Source: Deltaproteobacteria bacterium | GTDB taxonomy: Bacteria; Desulfobacterota; Desulfobacteria; Desulfobacterales; ETH-SRB1 | NCBI GenBank assembly: GCA_019309665.1 | Contig: JAFDFV010000026.1 | Coordinates: 1-10,547 of the forward strand | DNA length: 10,547 bases | Direction of reading: 5' to 3' | In this document: positions 5,202-10,547 of the stretch, piece by piece | Layout: every line of letters begins with the position of its first letter | Position numbering within the stretch: the stretch's first letter is position 1 | Position numbers and translations under genes: made by a program | The notes under the pieces: model-generated | Seen by the model: only the letters and a program-made list of their open reading frames with translations | Told to the model about the DNA's origin: nothing | The model's database searches: none

Positions 5202-7235
5202 TTAAATAGCGGGAAATGTCATTTTAAAGGAAGTCCCCACATCTTCTTTGCTTTCAACAGTGATATCTCCTCCATAGTCTTTGACAATTTCATAACTTAT
5301 AGACAATCCAAGCCCTGTTCCGACACCGATTTCTTTGGTTGTAAGAAATGGTTCAAAAATCTTGTCAATAATATCGGCAGGTATTCCTTTTCCGTTATCT
5401 GAAACTATTGCTGCAACTTGTTTGTCTTCTGCAAAAGTCCTAACTTTTAAAATTTTTTTCCAGGTTTTTCCTCTTTCCTCCAAAGCATCGCGCGCATTAG
5501 TAATCAGATTAATAAACACCTGCTCCAGTCTGTTATGATCCGCCAGTATTGGAGGAAGATTTTTAGCAAGATCCAACTCTATATCTATCTGATGAAGAAT
5601 TAATTGCTGATTTAATACCTTAAAGACATCGGCGATCGGTTTATTGATATTAACCTCGGATCGTGTAGCGTCAGATGCTCTTGCAAATTCCCTCATATGA
5701 TTGATTATCTCACTAGCCCGGTCAACATACCTGCTCATCTCCTCTGCCATGCTGCGAAATGTCTCTTTATCTATACTTTCACCTCTGCCTATCATCTTTA
5801 TAAAAAAATCACTCCCCACCTTAATGACATTGAGCGGCTGATTTAACTCATGAGCAATGCCGGAGGCCATAGTGCCAAGTGCCGACATCTTGCCGGCCTG
5901 AATTAATTGAGCTTCTTTTTCAACGCTTTCCGTAACATCAGACGTTGTTATAATCAGCGCATTTTGCTTCATATATTCTGCAGGACGCACATGAATGTTG
6001 ACATAAAAAAATCCATTATCTTTCCTGCAATGCTGCCTTTTTAAATAAAGAAGAGTCTTGCCCTTTTTAATTGAAGCAAAATCATCAATTATATCTTTGT
6101 ATACTATGTTTGAAAGATCAAAAAAGGACTTTTGTAAAAATTCTTCCCGTGAATAGCCATAATAGGCTTGAGCTGTCTCATTTACATCCAGGATGACAAA
6201 TGTCCCGCCGTCGACAATAAAAATCGGATTCGGATCAGCATTGAACAGATCCCGGTATTTTCTTTCAGAAATTATCAGTTTCATTTCAAATTGATTGAGA
6301 CTGCAAAGCATATGTTTAAATGAATCGGATAGACGCGTTATTTCATCTCCGGAATATTTTTTGTAAATTTCGCACTTAATACACTCCTCAAGCTTTTCCG
6401 GAAACTTTTCTGAAGGCTTTGACCGACAGAGAGTATTCTGTACAAACCAGCACGGCATGTCGGTCCCACCATATGCAGGACACTCTGTTTTGTTACAATC
6501 CAATTCTTCCCAACACTTAATAGTTTTGCCGAATTGGATTGTAGATTTTCCGTGACTGGCCAAGTCTGCCATAGAGGTAAGCCTGGAAATAGGACGTGTA
6601 ATATAATGCGAAAGCCACAGAGTCAGAAAAAACCCCGCAGCTCCAATAAGAATCAGGGTAACTACAATTTCACGGTTTCTAAGCGCTATAATTCTTTTTT
6701 CTGTTGGCAACCAGCTAATCCCCACAGATAATACACCCAGCATATTTCTTTCTGTTCCGTGACACTTATTGCAAGCTTTTTCATTTCTTATGGGCATAGC
6801 ATAGCTGATAACTTTTTCTTTCCCATAGTATTCAAAGCCATTAACCAGGCTTTTGCTTAGCAAACTCCTTTTAGTAATTTCAGAATTAATTGAACTGCCG
6901 ATAAGGTCGGCATTACCGGCATGCTTTATAATTCCGTTCCGATCACAAAGAATGATTCTATGTAACTCTTCAGCTTCATTCAAGTCTTCTAATATCTTCT
7001 GAACATATTCCATCTCACCGTCGAGCATCGGATATTCAATGCTCCGCATAACAATATTGCTGACCTTAAGCGCCCTGCTCTCTTGCTCCGCAGTATAAAA
7101 CTTTATCTGCCTTATTGTCTGGTAATAAGTAAAAAAGCCCATTACGCTACACAAAATCAGGGAGAACCCCAATATTATTTTATTTCTCAGGTTATTACGA
7201 AAAAGATTTGAGATAGTGGCTATTTTAAATGGCAT
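5202..7235 (-). CDS. Membrane sensor histidine kinase with periplasmic haem c motif and Cys-rich HAMP insert
   Basis: A 677-residue inner-membrane kinase. Parts in order: TM1 about 20-38; periplasmic sensor about 39-189 with C155-N-K-C158-H159 (covalent haem c motif) in the setting PIRNEKACNKCHG; TM2 about 190-208; HAMP first helix 209-229; a Cys-rich insert 234-296 (C241, C247, C252, C262, C270, C285, C288, including two CW pairs); the second HAMP half (GDEITRLSDSF, 296-306); PAS 323-437; HisKA with H462 in AHELNQPLN; and HATPase with N580, D613-x-G-x-G617 and G637-x-G-x-G641. All catalytic motifs look intact. The insert resembles the 'two-CW' cysteine motif seen in delta-proteobacterial signalling proteins and may bind metal or an Fe-S cluster (inference). 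It probably phosphorylates the receiver of the upstream sigma-54 activator. No clear Shine-Dalgarno precedes ATG 7235, so translation may be weak or coupled. Confidence 0.92.
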   Translation of the reverse strand: MPFKIATISNLFRNNLRNKIILGFSLILCSVMGFFTYYQTIRQIKFYTAEQESRALKVSNIVMRSIEYPMLDGEMEYVQKILEDLNEAEELHRIILCDRNGIIKHAGNADLIGSSINSEITKRSLLSKSLVNGFEYYGKEKVISYAMPIRNEKACNKCHGTERNMLGVLSVGISWLPTEKRIIALRNREIVVTLILIGAAGFFLTLWLSHYITRPISRLTSMADLASHGKSTIQFGKTIKCWEELDCNKTECPAYGGTDMPCWFVQNTLCRSKPSEKFPEKLEECIKCEIYKKYSGDEITRLSDSFKHMLCSLNQFEMKLIISERKYRDLFNADPNPIFIVDGGTFVILDVNETAQAYYGYSREEFLQKSFFDLSNIVYKDIIDDFASIKKGKTLLYLKRQHCRKDNGFFYVNIHVRPAEYMKQNALIITTSDVTESVEKEAQLIQAGKMSALGTMASGIAHELNQPLNVIKVGSDFFIKMIGRGESIDKETFRSMAEEMSRYVDRASEIINHMREFARASDATRSEVNINKPIADVFKVLNQQLILHQIDIELDLAKNLPPILADHNRLEQVFINLITNARDALEERGKTWKKILKVRTFAEDKQVAAIVSDNGKGIPADIIDKIFEPFLTTKEIGVGTGLGLSISYEIVKDYGGDITVESKEDVGTSFKMTFPAI

Positions 7236-7253
7236 TGTTAAATAGTCTTTAAT

Positions 7254-7388
7254 TAGGGGCGATCTTTGTGATCGCCATGATTAGGGCGAACACAAGATTC
7301 GCCATGATTAGGGCGAACACAAGATTCGCCATGATTAGGGCGAACACAAGATTCGCCATGATTAGGGCGAACACAAGATTCGCCCCTA
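7254..7388. repeat. GGGGCGA-type palindrome with its right half amplified four times (27-bp tandem repeat)
   Basis: The left arm TAGGGGCGATC...GATCGCC (7254-7276) is followed by four identical 27-bp units at 7277-7303, 7304-7330, 7331-7357 and 7358-7384, then CCTA. Each unit is ATGATTA plus GGGCGAACACAAGATTCGCC, and each can fold alone (GGCGAA pairs with TTCGCC around 7 nt). The left arm also folds (GGCGATC with GATCGCC). The outermost arms are complementary to each other, as in the simple copy at 2831-2888. The array lies between the activator and kinase genes and abuts the activator's TAG stop (7389-7391), with a second TAG in frame at 7386-7388 provided by the repeat. Confidence 0.92.
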
Positions 7389-9260
7389 CTATTTAATCGA
7401 ATGAATATTATACTTTTTTAGCTTTGCATAGAGAGTGCTGCGGCTGATATTCAGTTTTTTTGCAACCTGCAATTTATTCCATTTATACTCCTCCAGCACT
7501 CTGGCAAGAAACTTTTTTTCGTTCTCTTGAAAAGAGCTTATTTTTTGCTCTTTGTTTACAATAGAGTATATATCAAGCGGAAGGCTCTGTCCGCTAATAA
7601 ATTCATTTTTGGTAAGAATAAATGCATGTTCAATAATATTTTCCAATTCCCTTACATTCCCTGGCCAATTGTAACGCATCAATGTGTCCATAGCTTCCGA
7701 AGAAATTCCTTTTACTTTTTTATTCCCTCGCAGGTTCAGCCTTTTTAAAAAATGTTCAACTATAAGCGATATATCATTTCGTCTCACCCGAAGGGGAGGA
7801 ATATTTATTGGAATAACATTCAGACGGTAATATAAGTCCTCCCGGAAATTCCCATTTTCCACCTCTTTTTTTAAATCCTTGTTGGTAGCCGCTACTACTC
7901 TGATATCCACCTCAAGAGTTTCCATACCCCCCAATCTTTCAAACTTTTGAAATTGAAGAAATCTGAGGAGTTTAACCTGTGACATCAGTGGAATTTCTCC
8001 AATTTCATCCAAAAAAAGAGTTCCCTTGTCCGCTAATTCAAATCGTCCGAGCTTCCGATGTGTTGCGCCGGTAAATGCTCCTTTCTCATGGCCGAACAAC
8101 TCGCTTTCAAGTAGTGTCTGTGGATAGGCGGAACAATTCACAACAACAAAAGGTTTGTCTTTCCGATAACTATGCAAATGAACGGCTCTTGCTACAAGCT
8201 CTTTCCCGGAACCGCTCTCTCCATGAATCAGCACGGTTGCATCGGTAGGAGCTATATCCAAAATCAACTTATAGAGCTGCTGCATTTTATGATCTTTTCC
8301 GACAATACCTCCATAGCCTGAAAACATTTTGACCTTATTCTCCAGCTCATTCATTTTTTCGTTGTTCAGGGCAATTCTTCTTATAATGCCCGCAACCTGT
8401 GAAAGCATAAGATAGAGAAAGCGTAAATCTTTTCTGGAAAAAACAATATGCTCAGGGGCAAGCAAAATTACCACCCCAATAACCTCATTTTCCTTAATTA
8501 TCGGAACAAGAGAGATCGACTCATAGCCGTCAAAACTTTTCAACCAGGGATATCCTCTGGCGCCAAGTTCATCAATATTCATGGGATGGCGCATCAATGA
8601 AATATTCGAAATAAGGCCTTCTCCATCTTCAATACTCAGCTCTTTGTACCCATTAACCTTAACAAATCCTTTTTTCTCTTTATTAAGAATAAGTGGGGCA
8701 ATCTCTTCAAAAGAGAGTATGTTTTTGGTTTGGTCGATTATAAAATCAAACGCCTCTCCAAGGGATTTCTTTTCACTGGTCCTGCGGGTTATATCGCAAA
8801 GAGATTCCATTTCCTTGTACGATTTTTCAAGTTCTCCGGTCTTTTCTTTTACAGCTTTTTCAAGATTGTAGGTATAATTCTTGAGTCTTTTTTTGATTTT
8901 CAGTTTCTCTTCAGCGCGTTTTAATGCAACTGAAAGGGCTTCTTCGCTAATAGGTTTTGTGATAAAATCAGATGCATCAAGCTGTAATGATTTTACAGCA
9001 AGCTTCATGTCACCATCGCCTGTTATCACAATAACCTCTGTCTCCGGATTTATCTCTTTGATCCTTCTTAAAACACCTATGCCATCCGTTCCCGGCATTT
9101 TTATATCCGTCAAAACAATAGAAGGAGCTTCCTGTTCAAAAAGCTCAATTCCGCGCTTTCCGTTTTCCGCTGTTATAACATCATAACCCTCACCTCTAAG
9201 CGATATGCTCAGTAGTTTTCTGATGCCCGCTTCATCATCTATTAACAAGATTTTTAACAT
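7389..9260 (-). CDS. Sigma-54-dependent response regulator (REC-GAF-AAA+-Fis HTH)
   Basis: A 623-residue cytoplasmic transcription activator. Receiver 1-118 has D8-D9, phospho-acceptor D52 and K102. A coiled-coil linker spans 119-155, and a GAF-like domain lies at about 165-300. The AAA+ domain (about 318-555) has Walker A GESGSGKE (347-354), the sigma-54-contact loop GAFTGA (394-399), Walker B LFLDEIGE (415-422) and the FREDLYYRLNV segment (472-482). A Fis-type helix-turn-helix sits at about 592-616 (LQVAKKLNISRSTLYAKLKKY). It hydrolyses ATP to open sigma-54 promoters when phosphorylated. The extra GAF domain between receiver and AAA+ is not part of the classic NtrC layout and suggests a second, small-molecule or redox input (inference). 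It is the first gene of the minus-strand operon; the likely partner is the membrane kinase 153 bp downstream. The start ATG has only a weak GAAGAA ribosome-binding site. Its target promoters are not identifiable here. Confidence 0.94.
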   Translation of the reverse strand: MLKILLIDDEAGIRKLLSISLRGEGYDVITAENGKRGIELFEQEAPSIVLTDIKMPGTDGIGVLRRIKEINPETEVIVITGDGDMKLAVKSLQLDASDFITKPISEEALSVALKRAEEKLKIKKRLKNYTYNLEKAVKEKTGELEKSYKEMESLCDITRRTSEKKSLGEAFDFIIDQTKNILSFEEIAPLILNKEKKGFVKVNGYKELSIEDGEGLISNISLMRHPMNIDELGARGYPWLKSFDGYESISLVPIIKENEVIGVVILLAPEHIVFSRKDLRFLYLMLSQVAGIIRRIALNNEKMNELENKVKMFSGYGGIVGKDHKMQQLYKLILDIAPTDATVLIHGESGSGKELVARAVHLHSYRKDKPFVVVNCSAYPQTLLESELFGHEKGAFTGATHRKLGRFELADKGTLFLDEIGEIPLMSQVKLLRFLQFQKFERLGGMETLEVDIRVVAATNKDLKKEVENGNFREDLYYRLNVIPINIPPLRVRRNDISLIVEHFLKRLNLRGNKKVKGISSEAMDTLMRYNWPGNVRELENIIEHAFILTKNEFISGQSLPLDIYSIVNKEQKISSFQENEKKFLARVLEEYKWNKLQVAKKLNISRSTLYAKLKKYNIHSIK

Positions 9261-9343
9261 AACAATTCTTCAGGTTGCGCATCACTTTGATGTAACTCAA
9301 AATAGTTTGCTTTCGAAAATTAGAAATAAATTAAAAAATAATC

Positions 9344-9435
9344 TAAAATCATAAGCATTCACAAAACGTTGAAATTAGAAATTTCTATTTTCCAATTTCA
9401 AGTTTCAAGCCGTGAATGGCTACTTAAAATCATAA
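9344..9435. mobile_element. Possible MITE-like element flanked by 11-bp direct repeats
   Basis: TAAAATCATAA occurs at 9344-9354 and again at 9425-9435, flanking a 70-bp segment (9355-9424). That segment has inverted ends CATTCAC (9356-9362) and GTGAATG (9412-9418), and an inner hairpin whose arms begin GAAATTAGAAAT and end CCAATTTC (9371-9399). The flanking repeat looks like a target-site duplication. No transposase is encoded. Its right end CCGTGAATGGCTACTTAA (9410-9427) resembles the right end of the heptamer element at 5164-5180. In AT-rich DNA an 11-bp direct repeat could be chance. Confidence 0.45.
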
Positions 9436-9447
9436 ATATAAATGTAA

Positions 9448-9477
9448 ATAATAAGCCAATATTTAGTGCATTGTCAA
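9448..9477 (-). promoter_or_regulatory. Sigma-70-like promoter for the signalling operon
   Basis: On the minus strand, a perfect -35 TTGACA (9477-9472) is followed after 18 bp by TATTAT (9453-9448), a five-of-six match to -10. Transcription would begin near 9441 and run through the MITE-like element as a leader of about 180 nt before the activator's start codon at 9260. Confidence 0.55.
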
Positions 9478-9482
9478 TATAA

Positions 9483-9498
9483 TAAGTGTTTAAGTGTT
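9483..9498. repeat. 8-bp tandem repeat between divergent promoters
   Basis: TAAGTGTT occurs twice in direct succession (9483-9490 and 9491-9498), followed by TAA. It sits just upstream of both divergent promoters and may be a regulator binding site, but no factor can be named. Confidence 0.35.
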
Positions 9499-9530
9499 TA
9501 ATTGAGCGCTGATTTTTGCCTTCTGTTTTG

Positions 9531-9559
9531 TTTACAAAAAATGGTTATCATGATATATA
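9531..9559 (+). promoter_or_regulatory. Sigma-70-like promoter for the ETF:quinone oxidoreductase gene
   Basis: TTTACA (9531-9536) is separated by exactly 17 bp from TATATA (9554-9559). A 10-bp palindrome TATCATGATA (9546-9555) overlaps the -10 and could be an operator. The start would be near 9566, leaving about 95 nt of leader. AT richness lowers certainty. Confidence 0.45.
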
Positions 9560-9574
9560 CAAAATTTATATGAT

Positions 9575-9592
9575 TTGTGAATCAATTCATAA
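9575..9592. promoter_or_regulatory. CRP/FNR-family (HcpR-like) binding site
   Basis: TTGTGA, six bases, then TCATAA: this matches TTGTGA-N6-TCACAA, the site reported for HcpR-type CRP/FNR regulators in sulfate reducers, at 11 of 12 positions. It lies just downstream of the proposed start of the ETF:quinone oxidoreductase transcript, where binding would repress that promoter, or could activate a further downstream one. A single hand-found site is weak evidence. Confidence 0.4.
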
Positions 9593-9660
9593 GTATCTAT
9601 AAATGTAAATAATCCACAAGAAGACGTTATTCTCTGATATATAAATATAGGGTGGAAAAA

Positions 9661-10547
9661 ATGAACACTGAACGCGAAAAGATTGAATTTGATGTGCTGT
9701 TTGTTGGAGGGGGCCCAGCAAACCTTGCAGGCGCAATAAGATTGATGCAGATTGCAAGAAAAAAAAATATAAATCTTGAAGTTGCTCTCATTGAAAAAGG
9801 ATCGGATATAGGATCAAATGCTTTGAGCGGAGCTGTTTTAAATCCCATTGCATTAAAAGAGCTTGTACCTGATTTTCTGCAAAGAGGCTGTCCAGTTGAA
9901 AAAACGGTAAGGGGTGACGAATTTTACTTCCTGACAAAGAATAAATATTATCATCTGCCTTTTATACCAAGATACATGCATAACAAAAATTTCTTTATTA
10001 TCAGTCTATCTAAATTTGCAAAGTGGCTCGCCGGCATAGCAGAAGAACTTGGGGTAAACATATTCCCCGGTTTTGCCGGGAAAGAAATTCTTTATGCCTT
10101 AGATCAAAAAACAATAACCGGAGTTCGTACAGGTGATAAAGGGCTTGGAAAGGATGGAAATCTAAAGGGCAATTTTGAACCAGGAATAGATTTACTGGCT
10201 AAAGTTACTGTTTTGGGAGAAGGTTCAAAGGGAAATCTTATCAGAGATATTGAGAAAAAGCTTGATATATTTTCCGGGAAGATGCCGCAAATTTTTGAAA
10301 CCGGAATCAAAGAAGTTATACAGTTTCCTGAAAAAAACTATTTCGCAAACAGCAAAGGCAACGATATTCATACTTTTGGTTATCCATTGGGTATTAATAC
10401 ACCTGGCGGCGGATTTATTTATGAAATGAAAGACAACAAGATTTCGATAGGTTATCTTACCGCACTATCATATAGCAATCCAATGCTTGATCCTTACGAA
10501 GAATTCATAAAATTCAAGCAACACCCTTTTATAGCAAACATTATTAA
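9661..10547 (+). CDS. Electron transfer flavoprotein:quinone oxidoreductase, N-terminal 295 residues (runs off right edge)
   Basis: This FAD-containing membrane-associated dehydrogenase passes electrons from reduced ETF to the quinone pool, linking acyl-CoA or other flavin dehydrogenases to respiration. It was recognised from the dinucleotide-binding start DVLFVGGGPANLAGA (11-25), from LIEKG...GSNALSGAVLNP (43-62), RTGDKGLGKDG (156-166), VLGEGSKGNL (184-193), TGIKEVI (214-220), HTFGYPLG (237-244), GGGFIYE (249-255), and from YSNPMLDP...FIKFKQHPF (271-290), all typical of the ETF-QO/FixC group. The nucleotide-binding loop has N21 where GxGxxG usually has its last glycine. The C-terminal half with the 4Fe-4S cysteines is outside the window. 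AGGGTGG (9649-9655) lies 5 nt before the ATG and sets the start. It is transcribed divergently from the signalling operon and may be its neighbour only. Confidence 0.9.
   Translation, partial: MNTEREKIEFDVLFVGGGPANLAGAIRLMQIARKKNINLEVALIEKGSDIGSNALSGAVLNPIALKELVPDFLQRGCPVEKTVRGDEFYFLTKNKYYHLPFIPRYMHNKNFFIISLSKFAKWLAGIAEELGVNIFPGFAGKEILYALDQKTITGVRTGDKGLGKDGNLKGNFEPGIDLLAKVTVLGEGSKGNLIRDIEKKLDIFSGKMPQIFETGIKEVIQFPEKNYFANSKGNDIHTFGYPLGINTPGGGFIYEMKDNKISIGYLTALSYSNPMLDPYEEFIKFKQHPFIANII

Larger units (their letters stand above)
9261..9660. other. 400-bp divergent regulatory region between signalling operon and ETF:quinone oxidoreductase gene
   Basis: No gene is seen. The region holds one outward promoter per strand, a MITE-like element in the presumed leader of the signalling operon, an 8-bp tandem repeat between the promoters, and a CRP/FNR-like box on the ETF:quinone oxidoreductase side. 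I found no convincing sigma-54 (GG-N10-GC) promoter on either strand by eye, so autoregulation by the adjacent activator is not supported by sequence. Confidence 0.55.

Noticed and set aside
7277..7384. CRISPR array, because of four identical 27-bp repeats with internal dyad symmetry
   Set aside because: The units are directly adjacent with no unique spacers, and no cas genes are present. The array is explained as expansion of half of a palindromic repeat.
8581..9186. Plus-strand open frames of 64-101 codons
   Set aside because: They are mirror frames of the receiver and GAF parts of the sigma-54 activator and show low-complexity S/F-rich translations.
9627..10310. Two minus-strand open frames near the right end
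   Set aside because: They are antisense to the ETF:quinone oxidoreductase reading frame, which is strongly supported by family motifs.

Overview
The window looks like a chromosomal stretch of a low-GC, anaerobic, redox-versatile member of the Desulfobacterota, probably Desulfobacterales-like. The clues are a large sigma-54/two-component signalling cluster, a sensor kinase with a periplasmic c-type haem motif and a Cys-rich segment, paired universal stress proteins, an ETF:quinone oxidoreductase, and gene gaps full of palindromic repeats. The taxonomic call is inference from gene content only.

Layout from left to right. (i) 1-183, minus strand: the 5' end of an unrecognised gene that runs off the window. 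(ii) 184-574: a gene-poor gap holding two related palindromic elements, A (208-348) and B (418-583). B runs into the 3' end of the next gene. (iii) 575-1369 (minus) and 1958-2824 (plus): two divergent tandem-domain UspA-type proteins sharing a 588-bp AT-rich promoter region. (iv) 2831-2987: a GC-rich palindromic repeat followed by a bidirectional rho-independent terminator that closes both converging transcription units. (v) 9260 down to 3002, all minus strand, is a four-gene signalling operon in the order REC-GAF-AAA+-Fis sigma-54 activator, membrane haem/Cys sensor kinase, REC-PAS-histidine kinase, and single-domain response regulator. (vi) 9261-9660: a divergent regulatory region with a sigma-70-like promoter on each strand, a small MITE-like element and a CRP/FNR (HcpR)-like box. 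(vii) 9661-10547, plus strand: the N-terminal half of an ETF:quinone oxidoreductase, cut by the window edge.

Working model (inference). The membrane kinase reads a redox cue through periplasmic haem c and a cytoplasmic Cys cluster placed inside its HAMP domain, and phosphorylates the receiver of the sigma-54 activator. The REC-fused second kinase carries a receiver very similar to the activator's, about 70% identical by hand count over 130 residues. It could listen to the same donor and relay to the stand-alone receiver. Flanking stress proteins and an electron-transfer flavoprotein dehydrogenase suggest redox or energy stress as the theme. The second kinase has an unusual H-box (HGVKN) and an apparent insertion between its dimerisation helices.

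The gaps deserve as much attention as the genes. Several distinct repeat types occur in about 10 kb: palindromes A/B with a shared core, a GGGGCGA-type palindrome present both as a simple copy and as a copy with a 27-bp half amplified four times, a heptamer-based hairpin, and a MITE-like element that shares one end with the heptamer hairpin.
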